From Demequina litoralis (GTDB lineage: Bacteria > Actinomycetota > Actinomycetes > Actinomycetales > Demequinaceae), in NCBI RefSeq assembly GCF_030418455.1, contig NZ_JAUHPW010000001.1:248001-312000 (forward strand): a DNA stretch of 64,000 nucleotides. Reading direction: 5' to 3'. Below the pieces are notes generated by a model that saw nothing but the letters and a program-made list of their open reading frames with translations, did not search any database and was not told the DNA's origin. How positions within the stretch are numbered: position 1 is the first letter of the stretch; every line of letters begins with the position of its first letter. Below are positions 8,452 through 18,997 of this stretch, in pieces. Both the position numbers and the translations under genes were made by a program.

Positions 8452-9038
8452 GCGTGGGCCGCCACGAGCTTCTCGACGTACTTGGCCACCACGTCGACCT
8501 CGACGTTGACGCGGTCGCCCGCGGCGATGGTGCCGAAGGTGGTCTCCGCGAGGGTGGTGGGGATGAGCGAGACGGTCACGCGCGTGCCGTCGATCTCCGC
8601 GACGGTGAGCGAGACGCCGCCCAGGGCGATCGAGCCCTTGCGCACCACGTAGCGCGTGAGGTCCTCGGGGATCTCGAACGTGAGGTCGGTCCACTCGGGC
8701 TGCGAGTCGCGCTCGACGAGGACCGCGACGCCGTCGACGTGGCCCTGCATGATGTGGCCGCCCAGGCGGCCGCCCGCGGGCGTGGCCCGCTCGAGGTTGA
8801 CGCGGTCGCCCGCGCGCAGGTCGCCGAGCGCCGTGGTCTCGAGCGTGACGCGCATGACGTCGGCGGTCCACGTGGAGCCCGCGTGGTCGGCGACGGTGAG
8901 ACACACGCCGTGCACGGCGATGGACTCGCCGTGGACGAGGTCGGTGAGGCCGGGGGCCTCGATGGTGAGCCGCGAGCTCGCCTCGGTACCGGTCACCTCG
9001 GTGACGGTGCCGAGCGACTCGACGATGCCGGTGAACAT
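8448..9038 (-). CDS. ribE: Riboflavin synthase (alpha chain)
   Basis: This enzyme dismutates two lumazine molecules to riboflavin. The 196-residue protein shows the internal duplication of the family: an N-terminal barrel starting MFTGIVESLG and a second barrel with the matching motif near residue 100 (HIMQGHVDGVAVL). The motif VHGVCLTVAD in the first half and LGGVSLTVAEID in the second are the paired substrate-site repeats. The ATG follows ribD directly, with GAGAGGA as ribosome site. Some databases call this gene ribC. Confidence 0.96.
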   Translation of the reverse strand: MFTGIVESLGTVTEVTGTEASSRLTIEAPGLTDLVHGESIAVHGVCLTVADHAGSTWTADVMRVTLETTALGDLRAGDRVNLERATPAGGRLGGHIMQGHVDGVAVLVERDSQPEWTDLTFEIPEDLTRYVVRKGSIALGGVSLTVAEIDGTRVTVSLIPTTLAETTFGTIAAGDRVNVEVDVVAKYVEKLVAAHA

Positions 9039-10043
9039 CTACTGCGGTCCTCTCTGGAAGAAGGCGGTGACCAGCGTATCGACGCCCAGGGCGGTCGCCG
9101 TCACATCCTGGCCCCTCAACGCGCCGCCCATCGTCCCGATTCCCAGGTCTCCCACGGCGTTCGTGCCGGAGCCGAGGATCGCGGGGGCGATGTAGGCGTG
9201 GACCTCGTCGACGAGGCCCGCGCGCAGGAAGGCCGTGGTGACGGTGCCGCCGCCCTCCACCACCACGGTACGCACCTCGCGCGCCTCGAGCGCCGCCAGC
9301 GCCTCGTGGGGGTCGTGGGAGCGGATGGCGATCGCGTTCTCGTCGTGCCAGACCTTGGCGCCGAACGTGTCGGACATCCCCATGACGGCGCGCAGGGGCT
9401 GGTGCGGCTCCGCCACGTGGGGCGGGCGAGCGGACAGGGCCGGGTCGTCGGCGCGGACGGTGCCGGTGCCCACGAGGATCGCGTCCACCTCGGCACGCAC
9501 GCCGTGCGCGTGGGCGCGTGCCTCCTCGCCGGTGACCCAGAAGCTGGTGCCGTCGGCGGCTGCGGTGCGGCCGTCGAGGGTCTGCGCCCACTTCGCGATC
9601 ACCCAGGGGCGGCCGTGCGCGACCGCGCCGAGCCAGCGCCGGTTGACCTCCCACGCGGCCCGCGAGGGCGCGTAGGTCGCGTCGATACCGCGCGAGCGCA
9701 GCACCTCTCCCCCGCCCGCGGCCAGCGGGTTGGGATCCTCGACGGCGTAGCGGACCGCGGCGACGCCGGCGCGCGTGAGGGCGTCGGTGCACGGACCGGT
9801 GCGTCCCGTGTGGGAGCACGGCTCGAGGGTGACGTACGCGGTGGCGCCCGTCACGTCGTGGCCTCTGTCCCGCGCATCGTCCAGCGCGGCGGGCTCGGCG
9901 TGCGGGGTGCCGGCGCCGCGGTGCCAGCCCTCGCCCAGGACGGTGCCGTCGGGCGCGACGAGGACGCAGCCGACGCGCGGGTTGGGGCCGTGCGCGGGGC
10001 CCCGGAGGGCGAGCTCGACGGCGCGCGCGAGATGGTCAGCGAT
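9039..10043 (-). CDS. ribD: Bifunctional diaminohydroxyphosphoribosylaminopyrimidine deaminase / reductase
   Basis: RibD performs the deamination and reduction steps of riboflavin synthesis. The N-terminal cytidine-deaminase-like domain has the zinc set H48-A-E50, C76 and C85 (numbered from the ATC proposed here), and the C-terminal reductase domain follows. The first ATG/GTG/TTG in frame is the GTG at 9854, which would delete the catalytic HAE motif. The real start must therefore lie upstream, around 10043, where an ATC codon follows a GAGG sequence at normal distance inside the end of rpe. Either ATC is the start or one base differs here: removing one C from GTGCACC would create a normal GTG start. 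About 334 residues, normal for the family. Confidence 0.88.
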   Translation of the reverse strand: MADHLARAVELALRGPAHGPNPRVGCVLVAPDGTVLGEGWHRGAGTPHAEPAALDDARDRGHDVTGATAYVTLEPCSHTGRTGPCTDALTRAGVAAVRYAVEDPNPLAAGGGEVLRSRGIDATYAPSRAAWEVNRRWLGAVAHGRPWVIAKWAQTLDGRTAAADGTSFWVTGEEARAHAHGVRAEVDAILVGTGTVRADDPALSARPPHVAEPHQPLRAVMGMSDTFGAKVWHDENAIAIRSHDPHEALAALEAREVRTVVVEGGGTVTTAFLRAGLVDEVHAYIAPAILGSGTNAVGDLGIGTMGGALRGQDVTATALGVDTLVTAFFQRGPQ

Positions 10044-10701
10044 GGTGCACCGCCTCGCCCAGCGCGCGCAGGGCGCCGATCTCCGCGCCGCGGTCCGCGG
10101 CGCCGTAGATCGCGGAGCCGGCGACCAGGACGTCGCCGCCCGCCTCGACGACCGTCTGGATGGTGTCGCGGGCGACGCCGCCGTCGGCCTGCAGCCACAG
10201 GTCGCGGCCGGCGGCCTCGGCGGCGGCGCGCAGCGTGCGGAGCTTGGGCATCATGTCGGCCATGAAGGCCTGGCCGCCGAAGCCGGGCTCGACGGTCATG
10301 ACGAGCACCATGTCGAGGGTGTCGAGCAGCGGCAGCACGTCCTCGACGGGCGTGCCCGGCTTGATGGCGCACGAGGCGCGCGCGCCCATGCTGCGGAGGT
10401 CCGCCGCGATGGTGCGCGGGTCGGCGGCGGCCTCGAGGTGGAACGTCACGGACGTCGCGCCGATCTCCGCGTAGCGCGGCGCCCACCGGTCGGGGTCGTC
10501 GATCATGAGGTGCACGTCGAGGGGCAGCGGCGACACCTGCGCGAGGCGCTCGACGACGGGCAGGCCGAGGGTGAGGTTGGGCACGAAGTGCCCGTCCATG
10601 ACGTCCACGTGGAGCCAGTCCGCGTCGCTCACGGCGAGGATGTCCCGCTCGAGGTTGGCGAAGTCGGCGGACAGGATGCTCGGCGCGATCTGGATGCCCA
10701 T
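10036..10701 (-). CDS. rpe: Ribulose-phosphate 3-epimerase
   Basis: Rpe interconverts ribulose 5-phosphate and xylulose 5-phosphate in the pentose phosphate pathway; its substrate also feeds RibBA next door. The 221-residue TIM barrel starts [15 protein letters not shown]. It has the metal and catalytic motifs [14 protein letters not shown] (about 31-44), [16 protein letters not shown] and QADGGV, with both catalytic Asp residues present. The ATG at 10701 has TAGGCT 7 bases before it and no ribosome site, which suggests a leaderless start. The end overlaps the proposed ribD start by 8 bases. Confidence 0.96.
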   Translation of the reverse strand: MGIQIAPSILSADFANLERDILAVSDADWLHVDVMDGHFVPNLTLGLPVVERLAQVSPLPLDVHLMIDDPDRWAPRYAEIGATSVTFHLEAAADPRTIAADLRSMGARASCAIKPGTPVEDVLPLLDTLDMVLVMTVEPGFGGQAFMADMMPKLRTLRAAAEAAGRDLWLQADGGVARDTIQTVVEAGGDVLVAGSAIYGAADRGAEIGALRALGEAVHHR

Positions 10702-10714
10702 GGGACCGAGCCTA
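10699..10714 (-). promoter_or_regulatory. Putative leaderless promoter of rpe (-10 TAGGCT)
   Basis: TAGGCT at 10709-10714 lies 7 bases before the rpe ATG. Its TAG is also the stop codon of the upstream isomerase-like gene. No convincing -35 element is seen. Confidence 0.45.
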
Positions 10715-11956
10715 GCGGCGCAGGCCCCCCGCCTTGAGCGCGGTCGCGAAGCTCGGGACCAGCGGCAGCGCGGGCAGCAGGGCCGCCTGATAGGCGTGGT
10801 AGACGTCGGGCTTGCCGGGCCACACCGTGCCGGCCGGACGGTTCTGCGGGTCGAGCTCGTGGTGCCACGAGCCGTGCTCGTGGTCGACGAGGTGGCGGTC
10901 CGCGTAGGCCCACCAGGCGGCGGCGTCCGTCGCGTAGCGGTCCTCGCCCGTGACCTGGCGGAGGGCCTCGGCGGCGTTGACGGCCTCCGCGAGGACCCAG
11001 TGCATGCGCTCGCGGACCACGGGCGCGCCGTCCCAGCCGGTGGTGTAGACGAAGCCCGGGGCGCCGTCCGCGTCCCAGCCGTCCGCGACGGCGCGGTCGT
11101 AGAGCGCCACGGCCGCCTCGCGCAGGTCGGGTGGGGAGTCCTCCCACAGCGTGAGGTCGACGCTGAGCAGGAGCCGTGCCCATTCGAGCCCGTGCCCGAC
11201 GGTCGCGCCGTAGGGCCGGAACGGGTGCGCGGGCTCGTCGCGGTGGTGCTCGAGCATGGGGCGCCACGCGGCGTCGAAGTGCTCGGGGATGCGCCAGTCG
11301 TTGTCGCGCGCCCAGCCGGCCACCCGCGCGGAGATTCGGCCGGCGCGCTCGTGCCACTCGCGCTCGCCGGTGACGTCGCCGGCGGCGAGGTAGGCCTCGA
11401 CCGTGTGCATGTTGGCGTTGACGCCGCGGTAGCGGTCGAGGCGGCGCCAGCCCGCGTCCCACTCCTCGACCGAGAGCCCCTCCTCCTCGTCCCAGAAGTG
11501 GGTGAGGGACACCTCGAGGGCGTCCTCGAGCAGCTGGCGGGCGCCCGTGACGTCGGCGGCGACGGCGGACGATGCGGCGAGCACCACGAACGCGTGGCCG
11601 TACGCCTGCTTGGTGGTCACCGTGGGGACGCCGTCGCGCATCGCGGCGTACCAGCCGTCGTGCTCGCGGTCCCGGAGCCGGCGCCGCAGGGCGCGCACGC
11701 CGTGCGCGGCCATCGCGCCGAGCGCCGCCGCGTCCGGGCCGCCGGGTGCGGGCGGCTCCGCCGCGAGCATCCCGAGCGCGGCCACGTGCGTCATGCGGCA
11801 GGTGATCCACAGCTCGACGGGGCGCTCGCGGTCGAGCCGTCCCGTCTCGGACAGCCAGCCGAAGCCGTCGTCCGTGGCCGCCCCGTGCGCGAAGCGCAGC
11901 AGGTCCGCGCGCTGCGCGGCGAGGTACGCGGGATCCCCGGGGACCGTCTGCGCCAT
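10712..11956 (-). CDS. N-acylglucosamine 2-epimerase / YihS-type sugar isomerase family protein
   Basis: A 414-residue protein of the AGE superfamily, whose members are (alpha/alpha)6 barrels that isomerise or epimerise sugars such as mannose, sulfoquinovose or N-acylglucosamine. Segments shared with the aldose-ketose isomerase branch include [12 protein letters not shown] (about 51-62), [15 protein letters not shown] (about 175), [11 protein letters not shown] (about 245), WHHELD and [11 protein letters not shown] near the C-terminus; the conserved His residues are the expected catalytic bases. The ATG at 11956 has GGAGGAG at good distance, better than an in-frame GTG at 11962. It sits between rsmB and rpe. 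The exact sugar cannot be told from sequence. Confidence 0.8.
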   Translation of the reverse strand: MAQTVPGDPAYLAAQRADLLRFAHGAATDDGFGWLSETGRLDRERPVELWITCRMTHVAALGMLAAEPPAPGGPDAAALGAMAAHGVRALRRRLRDREHDGWYAAMRDGVPTVTTKQAYGHAFVVLAASSAVAADVTGARQLLEDALEVSLTHFWDEEEGLSVEEWDAGWRRLDRYRGVNANMHTVEAYLAAGDVTGEREWHERAGRISARVAGWARDNDWRIPEHFDAAWRPMLEHHRDEPAHPFRPYGATVGHGLEWARLLLSVDLTLWEDSPPDLREAAVALYDRAVADGWDADGAPGFVYTTGWDGAPVVRERMHWVLAEAVNAAEALRQVTGEDRYATDAAAWWAYADRHLVDHEHGSWHHELDPQNRPAGTVWPGKPDVYHAYQAALLPALPLVPSFATALKAGGLRR

Positions 11957-11996
11957 CAGCACTCCTCCGTCGCCTGTGGCGAGCGTATCGCGAGGG

Positions 11997-13343
11997 TCAG
12001 ACGCCGGGCTTCTCGAGGAGCGCGAGGAACATCGAGTCCGTGCCGTGGATGTGCGTCCACAGCTGGACGTGCGGCCCCTCGCCCCACATGCGCGGCGTGG
12101 TCCCGGTGACGGCCGCGACCGAGTCGCGCGCGTCGAGCTGGCGCAGCGTGGTGCCGGCGACGACGTCCCGCGTCTCGGCGAGCACGGGCGAGCACGTGAT
12201 GTAGGCGAGCAGGCCGCCGGGGGCCAGCAGCCGCTCCGCGTTGGCCAGGAGCGCCTTCTGGAGCGGCACGAGCTCGTCGAGGTCCTCGGGCTGGCGACGC
12301 CATCGCGACTCGGGGCGGCGGCGCAGCGCGCCCAGGCCCGAGCAGGGCGCGTCGAGGACGATGCGGTCGTACGTGCCGTCGTCGCCCCAGGTGGTGCCGT
12401 CGCCGGTGTGGATGGTGACGACGCCCTCGGGGACCGCGCGGGTGGAGCGGCGCACGAGGTCCGCGCGGTGCTGGTGGAGCTCGACGGCGTCGAGGGTCGC
12501 GGCGCCGTCGGCGGCGAGCGCGCCGAGCAGCGCCGCCTTCCCGCCGGGGCCGGAGCAGAGGTCGAGCCAGCGCTCGCCGGGCTCGACCGGCTGGGCGGCG
12601 GCGAGGGCTGCGGCGACCACCTGGCTGCCCTCGTCCTGGACGGCCGCGGTGCCCTCGGCGACCGCCTCGAGGTCGCCCGGGCGTCCGCCCGGGAGCACGA
12701 CCGCGTACGGCGAGTACTCGCCCGCCTCTCCCCCGGCCTGCTGGATGAGCTCCTCGCGGTCGACCAGGCCCGGGCGGGCGACGAGCGTGACGCGGGCGGG
12801 CGAGTTGTCGGACTCGAGCAGCGCGCTCACCTCGCCGCTGTGGCCGTCGGCGGCGAGCGCGTCCTCGAGCTCGCGCACCACCCACTCGGGATGCGAGTGG
12901 CGGGTGGCGACGGCCTGGCGCGAGTCGCCCGATGCGACGACGGCGAGCCAGGCGTCGGCGTCGCGCTCGGTCACGCGGCGCATCACGGCGTTGGCCAGCT
13001 TCGAGGCGCCCTGGCCGCGCTCGCGGCGCACCTGGGACACGGTCTCGTTGACGGCGGCGTGCGGGGGCACGCGCATCGCGAGGTGCTGGTGGATGCCGAG
13101 CCACAGCGAGACGCGCACCTCGGGGTCGAGGTCGCGCGGGTCCCGGCCGGAGGCCTTCTCCACGATCGCGTCGTACAGGCCGCGCATGCGCAGGGTGCCG
13201 TACGCGAGCTCGGTGGCGAAGCCGGCGTCGCGGCCCTCGAGCCGCATCCGCTCGAGCAGCGACGGCATGAGCAGGTTGGCGTAGGCGCCCTCGGTCGAGA
13301 CCGCCATCACGCAGTCGTAGGCGACGTCCCGTGCGCGGCTCAT
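11997..13343 (-). CDS. rsmB: 16S rRNA m5C967 methyltransferase, NusB-domain type
   Basis: RsmB methylates cytosine 967 of 16S rRNA with SAM. The 448-residue protein has an N-terminal NusB-like RNA-binding domain (about 1-130) and a C-terminal Rossmann methyltransferase domain. The SAM site is LDLCSGPGGKAALL (about 264-277), and the two conserved cysteines of RNA m5C enzymes are in LDAPCSGLG and in YITCSPV. It overlaps the fmt stop by 4 bases (ATGA), the same fmt-rsmB linkage seen in many bacteria. Confidence 0.94.
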   Translation of the reverse strand: MSRARDVAYDCVMAVSTEGAYANLLMPSLLERMRLEGRDAGFATELAYGTLRMRGLYDAIVEKASGRDPRDLDPEVRVSLWLGIHQHLAMRVPPHAAVNETVSQVRRERGQGASKLANAVMRRVTERDADAWLAVVASGDSRQAVATRHSHPEWVVRELEDALAADGHSGEVSALLESDNSPARVTLVARPGLVDREELIQQAGGEAGEYSPYAVVLPGGRPGDLEAVAEGTAAVQDEGSQVVAAALAAAQPVEPGERWLDLCSGPGGKAALLGALAADGAATLDAVELHQHRADLVRRSTRAVPEGVVTIHTGDGTTWGDDGTYDRIVLDAPCSGLGALRRRPESRWRRQPEDLDELVPLQKALLANAERLLAPGGLLAYITCSPVLAETRDVVAGTTLRQLDARDSVAAVTGTTPRMWGEGPHVQLWTHIHGTDSMFLALLEKPGV

Positions 13344-14275
13344 GCCTCCCCCAGCTGGGCGCTCTCGCCCAGGCGTGCGCCGCGCCACCAGGCGGCGGCG
13401 TCCATCGGCTTCTTGCCGGCGGGCGCGATCCAGCCGAGCGCGACCGGGTCGGTGCCCGTGCCGATGAGCACCTCGCCCTCCTCGAACCTCACCTGGCCGG
13501 GCGCGGTCCCGGAGCGCTGCAGGCGCGGCGAGACCGGGCCGAGCTTGGCGACCGAGCCGTCGGGGAGCGTGGTCCAGGCCCCGGGCGCGGGCGTGCAGCC
13601 GCGGATGCGGCGGTCGACCACGTGGGCGGCGAGGTCCCAGCGGACGTAGGCGTCCTCGCGGGTGAGCTTGGCGGCGTAGCTGACGTCCTCCTCGCCCTGT
13701 GCGGCGGGCCGCGCGATGCCGGAGTCGAGCGCCTCGAGCGACTGCACCATGAGCGGGGCGCCGAGGGTCGCGAGCCGCTCGAGCAGGTCCCCGGCCGTGT
13801 CGGTGGCGCGGATCCGCTCGGTGAGCGTGCCGATGACCGGGCCCGTGTCGAGGCCCTTCTCGATGACGAACGTGCTCGCGCCGGTGACGTCGTCGCCGCC
13901 CATGATGGCGCGCTGGACGGGGGCGGCGCCGCGCCAGGCGGGCAGCACGGAGAAGTGGAGGTTGACCCACGCGAGGCGGACGGCCGCGAGCAGCGCGGGG
14001 CGCAGGATCTGGCCGTACGCGACCACCGCCGCGGCGTCGACCTCGAGCTCCTCGATGCGCGCGACCACCTCGGGAGCCGAGGCCTTCTCGGGGGTCCAGA
14101 CGTCGAGCCCGCGCTCGAGCGCGTAGGCCTTCACGGGCGACGGGTGGAGGGTCCGGCCGCGCTTGCCGCGGGCGTCGGGCTGGGTGAGCACGGCCACGAT
14201 CTCGTGGCCCGCGCCCTCGAGGGCGGCCAGCGTCGGGACGGCGATCTCGGGCGTTCCGGCGAAGATCAGGCGCAT
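13340..14275 (-). CDS. fmt: Methionyl-tRNA formyltransferase
   Basis: Fmt formylates initiator Met-tRNA. The 311-residue protein starts MRLIFAGTPEIAVPTL, has the formyl-transfer motif with Asn in LAWVNLHFSVLPAWRGAAPVQ (about 103-123), the conserved His in NLHFSVLP, and Asp in the GLDTGPVI segment. A C-terminal OB-like tRNA-binding domain follows. The ATG at 14275 lacks a ribosome site; TACGAT lies 6 bases upstream, so the mRNA is probably leaderless. It is coupled to rsmB downstream. Confidence 0.95.
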   Translation of the reverse strand: MRLIFAGTPEIAVPTLAALEGAGHEIVAVLTQPDARGKRGRTLHPSPVKAYALERGLDVWTPEKASAPEVVARIEELEVDAAAVVAYGQILRPALLAAVRLAWVNLHFSVLPAWRGAAPVQRAIMGGDDVTGASTFVIEKGLDTGPVIGTLTERIRATDTAGDLLERLATLGAPLMVQSLEALDSGIARPAAQGEEDVSYAAKLTREDAYVRWDLAAHVVDRRIRGCTPAPGAWTTLPDGSVAKLGPVSPRLQRSGTAPGQVRFEEGEVLIGTGTDPVALGWIAPAGKKPMDAAAWWRGARLGESAQLGEA

Positions 14276-14305
14276 CCCACCATCGTAGTGGCGGGGCCCC
14301 GCCAC
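14273..14305 (-). promoter_or_regulatory. fmt leaderless promoter (-10 TACGAT) next to an 18-base perfect palindrome
   Basis: TACGAT (14282-14287, minus strand) ends 6 bases before the fmt ATG. Immediately upstream, 14288-14305 is a perfect 18-base palindrome (GTGGCGGGG and its complement) located 18 bases after the priA stop. It could fold as a weak terminator for priA or cover the -35 region as an operator; no T-run follows it. Confidence 0.45.
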
Positions 14306-14322
14306 CCGGGCCGCCGGACGGG

Positions 14323-16278
14323 TCAGGAGACGGGGTCGAGGGGCGCGTCGACGCGCATGCGCAGCTCGCCGTCGCCCGCCTTCGAGAACTCCTGCTGACG
14401 GCGGCGCAGGGTGTCCACCACGGACTGCGTCGCGCGCCTGGTCACGAGGAGGATGACCCCGCCCTTGGCCTCGACGACGGCCACGTCGCGGTGGCGCTCG
14501 AGGCGCTCCCCCTCGACCGTCTCGGACAGCGCGAGCGTGAGCACGGGCGTCTCGCCCCACAACCGGATCGCGCGCCGGTACGGCGGCAGCGCGAGGTCCG
14601 CGCGCTCGCCGTACGCGTCCCACGCGGCCTCGGCCGCGTTCCAGCCGACGAGCGCCTCGCGCACCACGGGCGGCAGCTCGCCGACCGCGATCACCTCTCC
14701 CCCGGCGCCGCGGGGCCGGGCGAGGGCCGCGATGGACAGCCACCAGCGCATGGCCTGGAGCTCGGCGCCGAGCGCGCCTCCCGCGGGGACCTCGGCGCCC
14801 ACGATGACGATGCGCGCGTAGCCGCCCGTGACGGCCGGCAGCGCGGCGGGGGTCGCGACCACGATGCCCTCCGTGACCTCGCCGTCCGCGACGGTGCCGA
14901 CCGCGCCGGCGGACAGCGTCACGGGCACCGACCCTGCCATCGCGCGGACCTGCTCGGCGATGCGCTCGACGCCCTGGCGCAACTGCTTGGTCGCGGGAGA
15001 CCCGCATTCGGCGCAGTGCCAGTGCGGGTGGTCGGCGCCGCAGTCGGCGCAGTGGAGGGTCGCGACCGCGGACTCCTTGCGCAGCGGCCCGCCGCAGGAG
15101 GTGCACGACGCCCACTCGCCGCATCGTGCGCACGCGGTCGCCCGCACGTACCCCGCGCGGGGCACGACGATGCCCACGGGCCCGTCCTCGAGCGCGGCGC
15201 GGGCGCGGCGCCACACCTGGCCGGGCATCCAATGCCAGCCGGAGGCGCCCTCGGCCTCGCGGCGCTCGTCGTCGATGATCGTCACGAGCGGCGTGGCCAC
15301 GCGGACGTCGGCGCGGGGCACCGCGGCGCGCTCGGCCCAGCCGTGCGCGACGAGCGCCATCGCCTCGACCGAGGGCGCGTAGCCGGCCAGCAGCACGCCG
15401 GCGCCGGCCTCGTCGGCGCGCATCGCGGCGACTGTGCGGGCGTGCGGGTACGGCGCGTGCGGGTCCTCGTAGACGGTCGACGCCTCGTCCCACATGACCA
15501 GCAGGCCCAGGTTCGGCACCGGCTGCATCGCGGCGGGCCGCGTCCCCAGCACGATGCGGGCGTGGCCGTGCATCGCGGCGAGGTACGAGCCGAAGCGCAC
15601 GGCGGGTCCGTCGTCGGCGTGCAGCACCGTGAAGTGGCCACCCGACCGCGACGTCCAGCGCGCCAGCCCGGCACGGGTGAGCGCGTCGGCGGCCGCGGCG
15701 AGGGCGCGCGCGTCGGGCAGGATCACGATCGACGTGAGGCCGCGCGCGGCCACCTCGGCCGCGGGTGCGAGCAGCGCCTCGACGGGCAGCCCGTGACGCA
15801 AGGCCGGGTCGGGCACCGCCTCCCAGACGATGCGGGCGCCGCTCGCGACGGCGGCGGGCAGCGAGACCGCCTCGGCGGCGGGCGCGAGTGTCGCGTACGC
15901 CTCGCGGAAGGCCTGCTCGTCGTGCTCGACCGTGGACCAGTCGCGCTTCTCGACGCCGGCGACGCGCGGGGGCGCCATGAGCCGCAGGACGTCCCACAGC
16001 CCGCCGCCGTAACGGCGCGCGACCTGGCCGGCGAAGGCGATCGCCTCGGCGGTGAAGGACGGCACCGCGGACGACGAGTGGATCGGGCTGAGCCGACCCT
16101 CGAAGTCGCTGCCGCCCGCCGTCGACACGACGACGCCGTTCACCAGCCGGCCCGCGAACCGCACGCGCACGCGCGAGCCGACGTCGACGGTTCCCGCGAG
16201 CTTCTCGGGGACCTCGTAGTCGAACGGCCGGTCGAGGTGGGGAAGCTCGCTGTCGATGCAGACGCGCGCGACGGACAC
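14323..16278 (-). CDS. priA: Primosomal protein N' (PriA), helicase-motif-deficient actinobacterial type
   Basis: PriA helps restart stalled replication forks. This 651-residue protein has the N-terminal 3'-DNA-end-binding domain (CIDSELPHLDRPFDYEVPEKL near residue 6) and the eight zinc cysteines in the pairs CARC/CTSC and CADC/CAEC (about 410-460). The Walker A motif of classical PriA is missing: the matching region reads IVILPDARALAAAADAL, and the DEAH position reads WDEAS. It should therefore not be an active ATPase helicase, as is known for actinobacterial PriA. I chose the GTG at 16278, 2 bases after the metK stop. Confidence 0.9.
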   Translation of the reverse strand: MSVARVCIDSELPHLDRPFDYEVPEKLAGTVDVGSRVRVRFAGRLVNGVVVSTAGGSDFEGRLSPIHSSSAVPSFTAEAIAFAGQVARRYGGGLWDVLRLMAPPRVAGVEKRDWSTVEHDEQAFREAYATLAPAAEAVSLPAAVASGARIVWEAVPDPALRHGLPVEALLAPAAEVAARGLTSIVILPDARALAAAADALTRAGLARWTSRSGGHFTVLHADDGPAVRFGSYLAAMHGHARIVLGTRPAAMQPVPNLGLLVMWDEASTVYEDPHAPYPHARTVAAMRADEAGAGVLLAGYAPSVEAMALVAHGWAERAAVPRADVRVATPLVTIIDDERREAEGASGWHWMPGQVWRRARAALEDGPVGIVVPRAGYVRATACARCGEWASCTSCGGPLRKESAVATLHCADCGADHPHWHCAECGSPATKQLRQGVERIAEQVRAMAGSVPVTLSAGAVGTVADGEVTEGIVVATPAALPAVTGGYARIVIVGAEVPAGGALGAELQAMRWWLSIAALARPRGAGGEVIAVGELPPVVREALVGWNAAEAAWDAYGERADLALPPYRRAIRLWGETPVLTLALSETVEGERLERHRDVAVVEAKGGVILLVTRRATQSVVDTLRRRQQEFSKAGDGELRMRVDAPLDPVS

Positions 16279-16280
16279 GG

Positions 16281-17441
<1,161 letters not shown>

Positions 17442-17444
<3 letters not shown>

Positions 17445-17457
17445 GGGCGCAAGCCTA
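17442..17457 (-). promoter_or_regulatory. Putative leaderless promoter of metK (-10 TAGGCT)
   Basis: TAGGCT at 17452-17457 is 7 bases before the metK ATG. Its TAG is the coaBC stop codon. No -35 hexamer is apparent. Confidence 0.45.
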
Positions 17458-18681
17458 CTGGCGGGCACCGACCACGGCGTCGAGCACCGCATGCGCGACC
17501 GCGAGCTTGGTGCCGGCCGCGCGCGCCACCTCGCCGCCGTCACGGTCGAGGATCGTCACCTCGTTGGGCACGTCGCCGAAGCCCCTCCCGCCGCCCACGG
17601 GGTTGAAGACCAGCAGGTCGGCGCCCTTGCGCCGCGCCTTGGCGCGCGCGTGGTCCACGGCGGACGCCGCATCGTCCCCCGTCTCGGCGGCGAAGCCCAC
17701 GACGGTGCGCCCGGGCACGGCCTCCTCGACGAGGCCGCGGAGGATGTCCTCGGTCTCGACGAGCTCGAGCGTGATGCCGCCCGAGCCGTCCTTCTTCAGC
17801 TTGACGTCGGCGACCTCGGCGGGCCGGTAGTCGGCGACGGCGGCGGCCATGATGACGACGTCGGCGGTGGACGATGCGGTGCGCACCGCATCGGCCAGCT
17901 GCGCGCTGGTCTCGACGTCGACGCGCGCGACGCCCTCCGACAGCGGGAGCGTGACGTTGGCGGCGATGACGGTGACGTCGGCGCCGCGCTCGCGGGCGGC
18001 CTCGGCGAGGGCGAAGCCCTGGTGGCCGGACGAGCGGTTGCCGAGGAAGCGCACGGCGTCGAGCGGTTCGCGGGTGCCGCCGGCGGTGATGACGATGCGC
18101 GTGCCGACGAGGTCGCCCCACTCACCGCCGGGCGACAGGGTCTCGGGCGGCAGCGCGCCCTGGGCGGCCGCGTACGCGGCGGCGACGATGTCGTCGGGCT
18201 CGGGCAGGCGACCGGGGCCGGAGTCGGGGCCGGTGAGGCGGCCGACGGCGGGCTCGATCACGGTGATCCCCCGCGAGCGGAGGGTCTGGACGTTGGCCTG
18301 CGTGGAGGCCTTCTCCCACATCTCGGTGTGCATCGCGGGCGCCACTACGACGGGGGCGCGGGTCGCGAGGAGGGCGTTGCCCAGGAGGTCGCGGGCCTCG
18401 CCGTGGGCGAGCTGCGCGAGGAAGTCGGCGGTCGCGGGGGCGACCAGCACGAGGTCCGCCTGCTGGCCGAGCCTGACGTGCTCGACCGCGGGGACGTTGT
18501 CGAAGGTGTCCGCCGTCGCGGGCAGGCCGGACAGGGCCTCCCACGTCGCGCGCCCCACGAACTGCAGCGCGGCAGGCGTGGGGACGACGCGGACGGTGTG
18601 GCCGTCCTCCTTGAGGCGTCTCAGCACGATGGCGGCCTTGTACGCCGCCACCCCGCCGGTGACGCCCAGGAGGACGCGCAC
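17455..18681 (-). CDS. coaBC: Bifunctional phosphopantothenoylcysteine decarboxylase / phosphopantothenate-cysteine ligase
   Basis: CoaBC carries out two steps of coenzyme A synthesis. The 408-residue protein has an N-terminal FMN-dependent decarboxylase domain (about 1-185; [11 protein letters not shown], and PAMHTEMW where many bacteria have PAMNxxMW) and a C-terminal CTP-dependent ligase domain ([22 protein letters not shown], about 200-222; later KRKGAD-type segment [12 protein letters not shown]). The flap segment reads [13 protein letters not shown] without the CG pair of E. coli Dfp. The GTG at 18681 is 3 bases after the rpoZ stop. Two exact copies of the GGACGATGCG repeat lie in the ligase half. 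Confidence 0.94.
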   Translation of the reverse strand: MRVLLGVTGGVAAYKAAIVLRRLKEDGHTVRVVPTPAALQFVGRATWEALSGLPATADTFDNVPAVEHVRLGQQADLVLVAPATADFLAQLAHGEARDLLGNALLATRAPVVVAPAMHTEMWEKASTQANVQTLRSRGITVIEPAVGRLTGPDSGPGRLPEPDDIVAAAYAAAQGALPPETLSPGGEWGDLVGTRIVITAGGTREPLDAVRFLGNRSSGHQGFALAEAARERGADVTVIAANVTLPLSEGVARVDVETSAQLADAVRTASSTADVVIMAAAVADYRPAEVADVKLKKDGSGGITLELVETEDILRGLVEEAVPGRTVVGFAAETGDDAASAVDHARAKARRKGADLLVFNPVGGGRGFGDVPNEVTILDRDGGEVARAAGTKLAVAHAVLDAVVGARQ

Positions 18682-18684
18682 GGG

Positions 18685-18957
18685 CTACTGCTGCTCGGCG
18701 GAGTCGCCCAGCTCGAGCAGGTCGCCCTGGTTGAGCTCGCGGAGCGCGACCGACAGCGGCTTGTCGGTGGTGTCGGCCTCGACGAGCGGGCCCACGTTCT
18801 CGAAGTGGCCCTCGCCGAGCGCCTCGTAGTACGAGTTGATCTGGCGGGCGCGCTTGGACGCGTAGATGACCAGCGCGTACTTCGAGTCGACCTTCTCGAG
18901 CAGCTCGTCGATGGGCGGGTTGGTGATGCCGATGGGGTTCGCGACGGTTCCGGCCAC
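18685..18957 (-). CDS. rpoZ: RNA polymerase omega subunit
   Basis: Omega stabilises RNA polymerase assembly by holding the beta-prime subunit. The 90-residue protein has the conserved core [31 protein letters not shown] at about 14-42. A GTG start at 18957 follows AAGGAGC, with CCTTAAGG around it. A good -10 box lies further upstream. rpoZ sits between gmk and coaBC, the common order in many bacteria. Confidence 0.96.
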   Translation of the reverse strand: MAGTVANPIGITNPPIDELLEKVDSKYALVIYASKRARQINSYYEALGEGHFENVGPLVEADTTDKPLSVALRELNQGDLLELGDSAEQQ

Positions 18958-18991
18958 GGTTGCTCCTTAAGGTTTGAAAAAGACTTCCAGC

Positions 18992-18997
18992 ATTCTA
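18992..18997 (-). promoter_or_regulatory. -10 box (TAGAAT) of the rpoZ promoter
   Basis: TAGAAT is close to consensus and is formed partly by the gmk TAG stop codon. Transcription would begin near 18985, leaving a leader of about 28 bases with an AAGGAG ribosome site. No good -35 hexamer is seen. Confidence 0.5.

Noticed and set aside
17445-17454. SAM riboswitch before metK
   Set aside because: Only 10 bases separate metK from coaBC, so no leader RNA exists unless transcription starts far upstream.
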